Assembly (NCBI GenBank): GCA_900708905.1
Contig: CAADRB010000036.1
Coordinates: 774,426-838,425 of the forward strand
Origin: Hymenolepis diminuta
Taxonomy: Eukaryota > Platyhelminthes > Cestoda > Cyclophyllidea > Hymenolepididae
Length of the DNA stretch: 64,000 bases
Direction: 5' to 3'
The stretch's first letter is position 1; every line of letters starts with the position of its first letter. The notes under the pieces are model-generated. The model saw only the letters and a list, made by a program, of their open reading frames with translations. It made no database searches and was not told where the DNA came from. A program made the translations under genes and the position numbers. Shown piece by piece: positions 13,900-26,630 of the stretch.

Positions 13900-13924
13900 T
13901 ACATATATATATGTATATATGTAT
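13900..13924. repeat. TA/TATG microsatellite
   Basis: Short alternating pyrimidine-purine run built from ACATATATATATG and TATATATG units. Confidence 0.8.
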
Positions 13925-14159
13925 AACCCTAACTATTTTCGGCTATCACGTATGTCAACTCCAGTAAAATTTAACTTCTGTCACGTTGTGCGTGTTATTC
14001 ACAGATATTGGTCTCGTTTACGGCCTATTTTTCTCACAATGAAACGCCAAACAGTGTCAAAAAGTACCTGTCTATTTTGCTTAAAATGTTTTACTTCATA
14101 AATCGTCCGGGTTACTTCGGTCTTTAACGAGGTGATATAAAATCTAGGCTGTCATTGCT

Positions 14160-14470
14160 ATGTTAATGTTTGTCAGTTAGGGTTTCATTATGACAACAGT
14201 TACTCAGACCTAAAAGAAAAAAAGACGTTTTCATTAAGAAAATAAATTTGTTTTATAGATTTGGGTCAATAGGGAATGATTCCTTCCATGTTTAGCTAAT
14301 AGTTGTAGCAGCAACAAGATCGCGAAAAAACAAATGATCGACAATCCAGAGTCCGAGAGATGAAGCTTATGTTTTTCGCTTGAGTGCACCGAAAATATTC
14401 GAATCAGCTTCCTAGCCTATCGAAATACTTTTTTTAAAAATATTATCAGAGCGAGTGTCAATTACCATCA
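14160..14470 (+). repeat. Dispersed repeat family D, copy 1
   Basis: Aligns with 19960-20280 in the same orientation. Shared landmarks in order are ATTAAGAAAATAAAT, a GCARCAAYAA block, and ATCGAYAATCCA followed by GAGAGATGAA. Similarity is moderate and the ends are approximate. Confidence 0.45.
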
Positions 14471-17400
14471 GAAATGAGAAAACGAAACAGTTTATGAACA
14501 GAACATATCCTCTGCATGTTTGATTTCCTTTAATATTACATAAAAGCGTTTACCTGGATGCAGCATTCAGGTAAACTTACGCGAGAGTGTCCCAAATAAA
14601 AATATTGCCACTTTTGCTTTAATTTGCATTGCGCCAATTGGGTTAACAAAACAGACCGATCGAGATATAATGAATAGGAGACTGCTAAAGATATGTATAG
14701 CCGTCGATTACGTTATTACTGATTTGAAATTTATTTCGGTGCCCTATTTTCTCTAAGATTTTCCCGATTTGAAATATTTAAGGGTGTTAGGGTTAGCCGT
14801 AGCTTTGCTTTGAAAGCAGTGGAATGGAAAATTGTACAGAAGGTCAGTTTTTCATGAGCGAAGATGTATATTCATGTTTTTTCTTGTAACACGTGTTTCA
14901 CAAATCGACTCTGAATCGTCTGATAGGAGAAGAAAATGTTTACTTGCAACAGTCCTGTATTGATATATTCAGAGGACAATTCATTGGTATAGGCCATAAT
15001 TTACAGTTGTAATCAAATTGCTTGGGATATTTCAGGTGCTTTTAATTGGTAGGTATGTTTATTTAAATTGCGAAAGAACCTTTGATTCGCGTATCTAAGA
15101 TTGTTTTAAGCGCATGAGGGACGAAAAAAGGTATTTATCTAAATCTTGTGTTTTAAAAATGTCCTTCTGTATATGTTTTAAACTTCGTTTGTTTTAAGTA
15201 TTTTGGAAAATAGTAATAACTCTTGTGTTGATTAGGAGGTTATCATTCATAATAAACTTGTTACAGACAAAAAAGGTATTTCGGGTCACTCTTAGTTCAA
15301 CTTCAGTTATGTTAACATTATGTTACCCGTTATCAGCAAGAGAAAAGATATTGAGATTTAATGACCAACCAGATAAATTACTCATTTGCTCAATAAGCTC
15401 TATGCATAGCGGTACGAAGTCGCTCAGAAACCCATCGAACAAACTTGGAATGTTAGAACAAGAAGCAGTGAAATATGCTCATTAAGAAAGAGGTTTGCAA
15501 CTAATGCCCTAGATTTATTTTAAACTTCTACTCGATCTGCTCATTTTCACTACTTATTGTACTTTCTGACTGTCCCCTGTGTTCTGATGCTTTCTCAGAG
15601 TTAAAAACTGTAACTTTAGTTCAACCATGAGCATAGATGAATAATAATATCTGTCATTTAGTCTTCTGAAATTCCTCTCGTCCAATTTACACTACTCAAG
15701 CAGGCGATTATTCAAAATGTTCTAAATTAAAAGTTTATTTCCCGTGGTGAAGCATAAACTTTTACGCCTTTAGACCATAGGGAAACACTTAAACATGTAT
15801 CAAAAGCACGTTCATTTTTCTGGACGAAATGGAGATAGGAGGCGCGGGACTCGTGGAATTAAGAAAACTCTAGTTTACCTTAGCTTCAAAATTGCCAACT
15901 TAACTGTTTTGACGTGGCTTATCGCATACGGAAAATCCTAATGATATAATTTCATTGGATTTCCCACATAATAGATTTAGCGCCCATAAACTGGGCAAAG
16001 GTGTTGGTAGATTATCTTTGTGTTTGTGGTGATCGATCTACCAGTGCTTTCTCATCTCGATTCTATTTATTATAGAGTTGATGACGTCAAGCCTCCATGT
16101 TGTGGTTAATGTAAAGAATAGACTTCTTTGGACACATTATCCAAATTTCGCTTTTATCTCGTCGAAGACTCATCAGGTATTTACACTGATTCACCTCCTT
16201 GTATATACAGGTGAGAACTCAATAACATTTTAGCAAGTATATCCGTGAATGCCTGGCCATAAATTTGGCTTCGCTTTTCAATTGTGCAGTAAAATTTGTC
16301 CAAGTTTTACCAGCAAATGACTGTCTCCTCTCTTATTCTTTTCAGTGCTTTCAACAATCCTTAATCTTTATCATATTGCAATTGTATGACAAACTTAGTA
16401 AGGTGATCTTTGTGATCAATTCCAGCATACATTTAAAAAAGCGTGACGAAACGTAATTGCGCATTCACTTTGGGAGGGAGGGGGTAGGGATGATGACTCA
16501 TTCGTCTTAAATGCAAATTTTGTCCTCCTGTGTGAGCCAATCTCAGACGTTGCTAGTCTGCTTTTAGGTTAATTATATGCGTCACGTTAGTTAATCTCTT
16601 TAAAAATGCAATGTAGATTCAATTGAATTCTTTAGGAGACAGTGGTTTATAAGGTATAAAGTTGCTCATACGTTCAGTCAAGAAACTGAACCGAATATTT
16701 TTGGTGTACTCGAGGGAAACCTCTAAGCCTCAGCCCTTGTGCTTGGATTATTGGATTTATGCGCTCAAATTTGGATGATGTAAGACCACCAGTGAAGCAA
16801 TTAACGTTGCAATCATTTACGAAATATTTAATCCAATAAAATTAAACTTACTTTCTTGCTAAAAAGCTGTTCATTCCGTACTTGCATGGCAGTTAATAGA
16901 AATCTATAAGTACTGATTCGCTGAAGGATCTCCATCCTGAAATAGTATAAAGATTAATAATATGAAATTGGTCATTCCCTTGAAGAGAAACAACATTGAT
17001 TCATTTCGTTTCAAAAGGAGTTTGACCATCCATAATCATTAATAATGATCTTCAGAATTTATCGGTTAAATAACTAACCGTTCCTTGCCTAATGGATATG
17101 TCATAAGCGTTATGATTTATTCTTATAAGTTGTTCAATTTCAGATATGCTCTTTCATCTACTATGCAGTAAAATAGAACGGTCTAACAAAAAAGACTATT
17201 AATCTGTAAACGAATACAACTATTCGACGAAATAGATTACGATTATGTTCCCAATAGCTTCCTAAACCATAATTAGACAGAATTCAAGCGAAATACTTTA
17301 ATTTCATCCTTTCTTCATAAAACACGCCATAGACAGCTATACTTTTCCATGTTCAAACTACATCTTTAGTACGATTTTTTGTGTTCATATTTTAGTGCTG

Positions 17401-18890
17401 AACTTAATAAAATGAACCATACAAGTTTAAGAAATCGTAAATCTAAATTATACAAAATTATAGAAGGTGAGTAACATTTAATTTTTTCTAAAGCAGTGAA
17501 AATGCAATGAATTTTAGTAAGTTTCAACTACGAAGTTGTGTTCAACGTTAATTTGAGTTGAAAGTGGGTTAAAATATCCGTTTTTGGGATCAGAGATCGG
17601 ATCAAGGCTGAACGGTGTAAATCCAGAGAATTTAGTTAATAAATGAAGTTAATGAGTACGAGTCTCTTATCAAGAAACTTTCATAATACTACCCTTTTGC
17701 CCAAGATGAGTGCTGAAAAACGCTCTCCTATGTTCATGTCATTTACATTGGCAGATTTTGCTTAGGTAAACATCATCGTGCGCTGTAAAAGTTGAATTTG
17801 TCATGGAAAAGTACATTATTTTATCAAATGGCAGGAAACGTAATTAAATTCTTCTTGAAATTTCATACATATATTTAGGTGGGTTCAATTATTCAAGCGA
17901 TGTAATCTTTTATTCAGAGTAATTTGTAGACAAACTTGCTCCTTCCAAATATTTTATATGTTCCTCATTTCGTGCTTGGAATTTATTTTTAGTAGTTCGT
18001 TTTTATAGATTTTGATTTTTCCTAGCATTTGGCGATAGAGAGGAATTTTTGCCATAAAATGCCTTCCTTTAACAATTTGCATTTCCGCCTTGAAGCTCTT
18101 ATTGAAGTGATATATTTACAACATTCGCTCAACTACCTATCAAAACTATGGCAAACAGATCTCTTGTGATACAGCCTATGCTTACTCTCTCTAAAGTACA
18201 TGCATGCAATCATTATTCCGTCCTTTAGCTTGAGGTACATTGAAGCCAGTGGTTAAGCGGATCTTGTTTGAGCCTTGGGTCATTTCAGGGTTTAAAATTT
18301 TCAACTTAGAACCGTAGAACTTCTAATACGCCAAATAATGGCTACAAACTAAAATTTTAGTATTATAACTAAATTTAGAATTTATGAAAGTATATGATGA
18401 TAAAAGTATAAAGGTGTGCCAACTTATGCTCATAATTTGTATTTATTATCGTATCAGAAAAATTCCAAATTAACTGAAATTTGCTTAAAAACATGCGTAC
18501 TTTGTCAGTTTATTTATTCATTATTTTCACAATTTTTAAAATGAGGAAAATAGGCAAACTTCAATAGGATTGTAGGACCAACCTGCGTTTCTGCTCTGTT
18601 CAAGTTTAACTTGGGATGCAAGTTTGATTATTCCTTAATATTAACCAAACGCCTAATTAAAACAAATTTCATTAATTCGAACCACATCACCACACATAGA
18701 TGAGGATCGAATTTACTTTGGATCATTACATTGTTTATCTAACGGCATGAAAAGTCATTTAATTTTTCATCCAAATTGGCGACCAATTGTCGAGACTAAA
18801 GCAACCGCAAAGATAAAAACATCTTTTAAATATTATTTTATTAATATCTAGGCTAAAATTTTGGCAAAGCATTTTTTAATGACAATTGAT

Positions 18891-18920
18891 ATTCTCTTTC
18901 ATTTGTAATGAAAAGAGAAT
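18891..18920. repeat. Near-perfect inverted repeat
   Basis: ATTCTCTTTCATT (18891-18903), loop TGT, then AATGAAAAGAGAAT (18907-18920), with one bulged base. A third copy of the right arm core, ATGAAAAGAGAA, occurs at 19031-19042, just before the next hairpin. Confidence 0.65.
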
Positions 18921-19043
18921 TATTTTTTAAGGTCCCTTTCTTTGACTATTTTGCGATGTTTAGAGAACAAATAAATTATAGCCTTCGTAGTTCATGTTAT
19001 TTTAAGTAGGAATGTTTTCTAAAATTTGTTATGAAAAGAGAAG

Positions 19044-19070
19044 TTGCACCATTGCGCTTCCATGGTGCAA
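19044..19070. repeat. Perfect 9-bp inverted repeat
   Basis: TTGCACCAT (19044-19052) and ATGGTGCAA (19062-19070) flank a 9-nt GC-rich loop. It lies immediately upstream of a family C copy and may be part of that element. Confidence 0.6.
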
Positions 19071-19084
19071 AATCTGTCATCAGC

Positions 19085-19150
19085 TTTATCAGTCAGATTT
19101 AACCGGTACTGTTAGTCATTCCGCTCACCAGGTGTACGCCTACAGGCATC
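19085..19150 (+). repeat. Dispersed repeat family C, copy 1
   Basis: Marked by CAGATTTAACC followed by a GGTCAKYCCRCTCACCAGGTGT-like block. Related copies are at 27078-27145 and 39222-39290 in the same orientation, and at 32270-32330 inverted. The core is short, about 60 bp. Confidence 0.5.
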
Positions 19151-19959
19151 TCTGACTTCGCAATTGATCATATAGAGAAGTGTTTCATATTTTTTACCAG
19201 TTGTGGGTTTCACGTTGTATACTAATGTTTTATTACATCTATCCCTACTTTATGCGCTCTTTTCTGGAAGTAGACGCAGTAACTGAGTGTATTTAAATAT
19301 TATTTAAAACTTTCCACAGATTGAGTCGACGATCGTTTCCACCTCCGTTTTTATTCTTTACTAAACATGCATTTAACATTTCACTTTCGGTATTTTTTGA
19401 CAAAAGTTTAAAGTCACTCTCAGCAACAGAGTAATTTAGGAGATTGCCTTCTGGAATCTTCCCACCTTTCTACTTTTATTAATAGACATTTGCCAGATGC
19501 GTTAGTATTTTTAAGAAGATTACAACATCCGCGCAATGGTTAAAAAGAAAATTTTCTTGCATTTTCTATCAATTAATTTGTTACAAATGAAATTTGACTA
19601 ATACAATCGTTTATGTGAGCTCGGAGATTATTAGTCATCTTAAAGATATCCCGAATTTTCTCCATTTGCTAGCTCTATATTACAACTTAACTATGTAAAT
19701 ATTTTAATACTCGTTAAATGGATGTATGCAGTCTCTCTACTGACTTCTGATTTGCCTGATAGTTGCGTGACTTTCGGTTAACATCTTAGTACTGTAGACA
19801 TCCTAGTTAGAAGTAGGAATCACTAATCATACCGAGTACAATTTAAAAAATATCATTGATCCTTTCAGAGTAACGGCACTTTCATGGTTAGGGTGGATAC
19901 CTAAAACTGCGAAAGATAACGGTTTAAAAGTATAATATATTTAAAGTATGATAGTTTCG

Positions 19960-20280
19960 AGTCAAAGTTTTTTTGTGAAACTACAACAACTCAAACTCCA
20001 GAAAGAAGGAGAGAGAAAATCTATAGCCTAAACGTTAAATATTAAGAAAATAAATCTACTTTTATTGAAACGAGTATGTCCCAAGTGATTCGCTACCTGG
20101 TTGGCCAAAAAACTGCAACAATAATTGCATCAGCAGGTGCCTTGAATACCCAGATGTAGACGTTAAGATCCAATAATCGATAATCCAAACTTGAGAGATG
20201 AATCTTTTCAGTTTCATTCAAGCGCACGATTCATATTACTAAAAGTTATCCTAAGTACTTTTCATCGATTTTTCACAGAA
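19960..20280 (+). repeat. Dispersed repeat family D, copy 2
   Basis: Partner of 14160-14470. The open frame at 20191-20448 begins inside it. Because the matching part of copy 1 is not open, I do not call that frame a gene. Confidence 0.45.
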
Positions 20281-20937
20281 ATTGATCTGCATTTCTTAGA
20301 TCAAACTAATTTTCCCTTAATAACATTTAAAAAAACTTTAATTTATGCAAATATACCATCATACGGCGAAGTGTCCTGCTGCATAAAGCATTTCTTCCCT
20401 TTTAAAGACAGGAAGGGTACTCTTATCAAAGGTAAAGCATTCATTTAAATCAGCATCAGAAAGACTGGCTTTCTATTCTAAGTAAATACGACTTTGTAGA
20501 TCTCAAATAGCCCTTAAATGGCTACTTTAAGAGCCCAATCGAATTAGGCTAGATATTTCTTCGCAGAACCTATGACTAACAGTATACAACAGCCTTTCCA
20601 AAATGGGAGGATAGAGAGATGTATAGGACCACGTTCTCATTGCACGGTCGTAAACGAATGAGAGAGGGAAATAGGTCAGAGTAAGAAGAGGATTCAGGAA
20701 TTTAAAGAAAGGGGAACAAACATAATCACTGGGCTAGTGGAACCCGGGTTGTGATAAACGAGGTGAATAAAAGTGCGCTGAGAGAAACTGACTGTTCTTT
20801 GTCAAATAGGCAGCCAATTAAAAACATAAGCTGATAATTAGGCCATACAAATGACGGAATGCTACATCTTTAAGCACATTCATTTACCTATTTTTACTGA
20901 TTATTGAATTTCTAAAGTGTTTTGCCTTTTGTTCTAG

Positions 20938-21024
20938 GCTTTCATTCAGACGGTCGTGGAAAAGCTTCGGCACTTTGACATCCCCGGAGACAGACCAAGT
21001 TTGAATTTGATGCATCACACGTAG
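20938..21024 (+). CDS. Possible terminal exon (unrecognised)
   Basis: A good acceptor (pyrimidine-rich tract ending TTCTAG at 20937) precedes a short stretch with higher GC than its surroundings. In the frame starting at 20938 it encodes 28 residues, including a VVEKLRHFDIPGDRP string, before TAG at 21022-21024. A canonical AATAAA follows at 21157-21162, about 135 nt beyond the stop, as expected for a last exon. The other two phases also stay open for 12 and 21 residues, so the phase is not fixed. I found no upstream partner exon. The flanking pyrimidine-rich tail resembles repeats elsewhere in the window, so it may instead be repeat-derived. Confidence 0.2.
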   Translation, partial: AFIQTVVEKLRHFDIPGDRPSLNLMHHT

Positions 21025-24000
21025 AGAAAGTTGGAACCAGTTTCTTCCCATCTACCCTAATCATCTCCTTCTTCTCCCCCTCGCTTTGTCATCCAATGAG
21101 ATTAAAACTTGTTTTTTTAGGCTCTTCCACCTTTTCTTCGCCACTTTCTTTAATTAAATAAATCTGGAAAATTATAATTACCGATTCAATATAATATTGT
21201 AAAGGATTTATACTTTTTGTTAGTCCTCCATCCACATTGAGGTGAATAGGCCCTTGAGAACTGATAAGATAGTGGGGTGAAATCTTTATTCAAACTTAAT
21301 GAGTTGCGTTAGCTTTTCCTGCGACCATTTGAATATTACTTTGACTGTTGGAGGTATTCATCTCCACTATCCTTGGTTCTAAACATTTTAGCTTCATTCT
21401 CTACAATTTGGAAAATGTTTCATTAACATCATCCATTATTTAACAATTATTGAGAGTTTTGTCAAGAAAACTTATTGCAATACATGTTCCCAGGAAAATC
21501 TATAACATTAGCTGTGGTTTAACTGCTTTCGAACTCATTTATTACGTTTTAGGAAAAAAGGAAAGAGATATAAAAATCAAGCAAACATTCCTGGCTGAAC
21601 GTGTCTGTGTTGAGTTGTGGGGATAGTAATAGGGTTTTCTATTCAATTCCGTATTTCAATGCTTACACAGAATGAGAGATATGTTAAGTGACGGACTTTA
21701 TAAAAATATTTCGATTTTAACCAGTTTCTTTTGGGGGTTTAAATCGAGATGATTGATAGCGGCTCCAAAAATTAGGGAATTTTATAGCGTTTTAATTTGG
21801 TATTTGGCGGTATCATTATCTTCCTCTGTTATCATACAATTAATTTAGTATTCGAATCATTTTATTTTATATCACTTTTATGACTAATTATATTTCTCCT
21901 AATTCATTTTAAATGCACTTAAAGTAAATGTGTTAAATACTCTGGCTATCTAATCCCAATAAAAAAATATTTTCATGTCCAAACAGCTCACATTTTTAAG
22001 AATTGACGATTGTACTAGTAGAGGTTCAGTAATCTTATCCTCGGGGCTGATAAAACTTTACCTCGGACAGCGTTATAAATTTTATTATCGTCATTCAATT
22101 AATTCTTTTTGATTCCAACTGAGATGTCAACCGTTGTCCACCTAGCTACCAGTCAAAAAGTTACGCAAATAAAAATGCCTATGAGAATATTTCGTAGACA
22201 TAGTAGTAGAACTGTAATCGAAGTGGAAGGAGGTCTGTTTGGCGAAGTTTAGATAAACATATCTTTGTGATCATCGTCTAGGTCATACTGTGAGCCCCAC
22301 AAAATTAGCAGATGGGGAATGATCGAAAGGCCGATGAAGATTTTCAGTGAATTTAACGGCTAAAAGGCTATTCTTGAAGTAAAATCTGCAAACTTTGTAT
22401 TTGTAAATTAGTATCATCTCAGTTGTATTAATTTATTTTCCTCATATTTATTGAATTTTTTGGCAAAATTTGTGAAGAAAAAATGCCACTGACGTGTCCA
22501 AATTGTTTGAGAACCAGTATGTCAGCCAAGTTTCTGTCGAAACTTTGATCAAATATAACAAATAACCTAAACTTAACGAGAGAAAAAGAAATGATAAATC
22601 TATTCAAATTAATTTGTGCATGCAAAAGTTACGCATTTAAACGTCAGACCCCTGGAACAATATATTATTGCATCTATGTACATGAAATAACATAGTTGAA
22701 TGACTTCTCGACTGGAAGTTTAATCTGTTGCAGACCAATGAAGCAAAAATTTTCCCTTTTGTGTCGACTAGAGGGACGGATACATGATTAGAGTAATCGT
22801 TCTTTGCTCTGTTTATTATTAATAATGGGGAGATTTTCGTCCATTCGATATAAAAGTATTTCAATCATTATGTTGGCAAAGCTGACATAAAAGTTGTATT
22901 AGAACATATTATTTACAAGGATTAAGAAGTTGGTCGCATTTAGCTTTTCTTAAAAAGTTTTCATTTAAGATGCAAAAATATCATGCAACTATTCTAAAAT
23001 CTTTCAATTAAGCTCTCAAAGATATTAAGAACACTGATATTCTATTATTAGGGTTAATGAGAAAGTCCACAATATGGCAATTTTCTACTTGGGAATAGGG
23101 AAACTTGACAGCCCAGAAAACAGATAGACAGTTTTAAACTCGTGACTAGTGAATTGAACCGTTAGCTGTGCAGAAGAGAGTAAAGCTTCATTTATCAGAG
23201 TGATATAGGTGAACGAATCGATAAGTAGCGGAGTCCTTCAGTCAGGTCCTCTCTGCAGCTTCTCACACCTTCTGATCTGTAGCTCTCTACCTTTGTATCT
23301 CCCTCTGCCAAGTCTGACTAAAGTACTATCGTAACTATCCCTGTGCCTTTCTTCTTTCTCTTTGTAGCTTTGTAATTGGTGACCCTGGTATTTGGCCTCC
23401 TACACTAGTTTAAAATTGTTCTTCCATATGATGAGTGACTTGGCCCCTTTTTTCCACCTGGTGCTTATGATTTCCCGGCATTACATCACTTTCCATATCA
23501 AAAAAGATATTGGCCAGGACGTTGATAGATCAGGGTGCATATTATATATATGCCTGCATCGCACGACAGTTGTACATTCATTAGAGTATGTAAAGAAGAT
23601 ATGTTAGGAAGACAAATGTGAATAGAAATAGTTGTGATCATTGATTTCACCTTGTTGAAGTAGGAGTAATAAGAACCGAGGCCACCAATCTAGAAGTTAC
23701 CAGGCTGTAGGAACTAATAGACCAGATCTTGACGGTAGAAACAAGGACTATAACTAACTGCTAACAACAACAACCGTTTTAGAGCAGAACACCGAGAGCT
23801 GACTATGCCAAAATGTCTTGAACAAACCACAATTGAGGACTCAAGATGTCTATGAAGGCGTAAATCCCCACCTCAAAGAAATTTGAGCAAAATTATTGAA
23901 GTATGAAGCTGGTAAGTGCGTGCGAGCATTAGGCGGATGGAAAACAACGTTCTTGCACTATTGATGGGAAAAAAGTTCCTCAGACGCAGGAGTGCCTTAT

Positions 24001-26269
24001 TTCTGGTTGTTTCAGGTCATAGAAAAGAAAATCAACTTTAAATACCATATATCAGATTTCCGTCCTCAGAGTTGACATCAGATTCAATACGCGCCACTCG
24101 AAGGGATTTTTTAAACTAGTGACAACACATCTTCTTCAATGCTTAAAAAAGAAAAAAAGTCAAAGCCTTGAATTCCTTGAACCAAATCTGCCAACTTTTT
24201 CCCAAATTTATTTTTCGGATTCATTTGTCAGAACTGTTTAATAAACGTTGGTCTTATAAATAAACGGGTATTATTGTTATTAAAACTGTCCCGCAAACGT
24301 ACTTGCAAATAGGCATATTCACATTCTTTCGGCAACAAACTTTGGACACTTTGGGGGTGGTTAAATGGCTCTGGAATGAGTCTTTAACGATTTTGGTTGG
24401 CAATTAAATCCTGAGAACGCCTCAGTTAACGATAGGAAGCATCAATCCTATTCCACAGCGAATATAATGACAGTTTTCAATCATATAAACATTAGCATCA
24501 TAACGAAGACATCGAAACCTTCCATTGAAATATTTAATATTTTTTCTTAAGCATCATTTTGAGCGATGCACTGCTGTTTCATAAAAGTTAGGAATTATAT
24601 TCAAAATATATCGTCCTAGCAGTACCCATTTTAGGGCCTTATTTATTTTCTAGTGAGCATTCGCGCGCAATTTCTTACCACTTGGGTTCAATCCCTGATT
24701 CAAGACTTTTTTAAAATCACCAGGTGCTTTCTGCATATGTTATTGGATTTGCCTTAGTCTTACCTTTCCAATGGGAAACCTTTTCACGTTTAATGTTTTT
24801 AAGATTGCTTAATTAACCCTCAGTAAGTCTTTTAGTCTGCCGTTATCAGGCTACCTTAGAACTATCAACATAGAAAATTAGATTAGTTATATTTTATGCT
24901 CACAGTGTATCCAATTTTTAAATTCTATATATTTTAGCCTTCTGAAAAGTGCTAAATATAATTATTCAGCTCCCCCACCTGATTGCACTTTCAGGTTAAT
25001 CGAAATGTTCCCAAATGAACTAATGACCCCATAAAGGATTAACGCCAAAAATATTACCCATCCTCCCTCCCCCAAACGGTTTTCCCACTAAGAGTTAAAT
25101 TATTCTATCCGGAAAATAAACACACAATTCTTAATTGGAGAATACTTGTCAATAAGTGCAATCGATGGAATTTGTCAAAAATCCCGAATACAAATCTTCG
25201 GGATTGGTCATTCTTGAGTGATGTAGTCTAAGTGACTTGATATTCAAGGCCTATACAAAAGATTTAAAGCAATTCTATTAATTTGTCTTTTCATCTAATA
25301 TTAGCTATTTGGCTATTGGTCCTAAGTACTTACTTAGTTATCCCTAATACATTAATTATTTAGTTCAAGATCGGCAATGAAATATTGACCTCGATGGTTC
25401 AACTATCAGGTCAGGTTCATAAAGGACATATTTTAATGCCACCTTAAGAAGTTTCATCAGTTACAAGCTTTTGCAAGTAAAATTCTAAAATTATGAGGCA
25501 TCTGTTAGTCGCATCATCTAAGTGACCTGGCTTGATAATCTTTCTTTATCAAAAGAAGGTGACAGACTCTTCACGTCCTGGACATAAATAGTCCTTAAGT
25601 GAGATTTCTAGTTATTTTTCGACACACCCATAACATTTCAACTATCGATCATCAAGCCACGTAGTAAATGACCGTTGATTACTCATTACGTCTGCCATTT
25701 GCAATTTTCTATCTTTCGGACTCTTAGTTAACAATGTTCCATTTTAATAATTGCAAGCGTAGTTAAATGTCTATTATAGACTTTATTGCTCAATAAGGTT
25801 AGGGAATATATGCCCTTTGGAGTATCTTGTAAATGATAGAGCGTGTTTCTTTTTCCCCATTAACGCTACTTCGACAGTGGAGAAAACGTTTAAGGTTGGA
25901 AAGATAGTTAGTTTTTCCTATTTAATTCAATTTAAGTACAAATCATACCCTTAATTTGTGCACAAGTTCATTTAAAGGAATTAATATTTAATATAGGTAG
26001 AATCTATTACAGAGGAATTAGTATTCGATCATCTCTGAGCTGGACAGCATTAGTCAGTATTATTGGTCGGTACAATCACTATGTAGCAAAGAATCTCCGG
26101 TCAGTGACATTTTCATTTCACAGATAGGTACGTCATAGCACTAATTATTTGATATTGAGTGACACTGATATATTTCACATTAATTTCCCCTTTTTATTAT
26201 TCCCCGGATTATTTTATTTCACATAGAAAGCAGAGCTTAAAAAGTTCTGCTAACTTAAAATATTTACCT
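21025..26269. other. No gene seen
   Basis: AT-rich, with a pyrimidine-rich patch at 21040-21130 and a CT-rich patch at 23225-23370 that look repeat-derived. Open frames at 22428-22625, 22637-22864 and 23392-23607 have no recognisable domain or splice context. A TATAAATAAACGG string at 24255-24267 recurs at 37894-37906. Confidence 0.55.
24645..24702 (+). repeat. tRNA-like SINE fragment
   Basis: Contains GGGTTCAATCCCTG, a perfect match to the polymerase III B-box consensus. It is preceded by AGTGAGCATTCGCGCGC, which is typical of the upstream half of tRNA-derived SINE heads. Flanking sequence does not close an acceptor stem, so a functional tRNA is unlikely. The body downstream is too diverged to assign. 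Confidence 0.4.
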
Positions 26270-26630
26270 ATCCCATCTCTGCTATGGTAAAACTTTTTGC
26301 TGCTGAATATCATGTAAAATCATTTTGCTTTTCTAGCTCTTTGAAGGGAAAATGAATTGAATTGACAAGACCGACCGTTACTATTTAAAAACTAGTCAGT
26401 AACCATAGGACATCATAGACAGGTATTTACTGCAAACCAAGGAACAAATCATGTAACTCGAATTTTAGTGTGTAAACTATGCATTTAATAAATTTTGTAC
26501 AGCTCGAATCTAAAAACCAGACGAAGTAAGATTTTTGATATCGAAACGTTGTTCTCAGCACATCTTTGTCCTTTCCATTATAATTTAGTAAACTTCTATT
26601 AGCAGATTTCACTTGCCTCCGACAATTAAG
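26270..26630 (-). repeat. Dispersed repeat family A, inverted copy 1
   Basis: On the minus strand this reads in the same order as the plus copies at 28100, 36150 and 53175: GGNAGCAANTGAAATC, a TAAAGGGGAGAGGATC-like block, a TTGCAG-centred block, GTCGGTCTTGTC, and an end near AGAGATGGGA. The open frame at 26427-26612 falls inside the repeat and is not called. Confidence 0.55.

Larger units (their letters stand above)
3951..14159. other. Long gene-free stretch with small repeats
   Basis: Ten kilobases with no open frame of note and no recognisable exon. It contains a family G copy (4370-4480), hairpins at 5303-5339 and 6575-6599, a TTAGTA-type tandem array (9194-9248), a possible tRNA-like piece (12445-12500) and a TA/TATG run (13900-13924). 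It could be intergenic, or intron of a gene whose exons lie outside the window. Confidence 0.55.
14471..19959. other. Gene-free stretch with hairpins
   Basis: No exon recognised. The open frames at 15225-15485 and 16265-16456 have no domain and no coding-type composition. Notable structures are the inverted repeats at 18891-18920 and 19044-19070 and a family C copy at 19085-19150. Confidence 0.55.

Noticed and set aside
24645..24702. Functional tRNA gene
   Set aside because: The B box is good, but no acceptor stem or full cloverleaf can be drawn. It fits a SINE fragment better.
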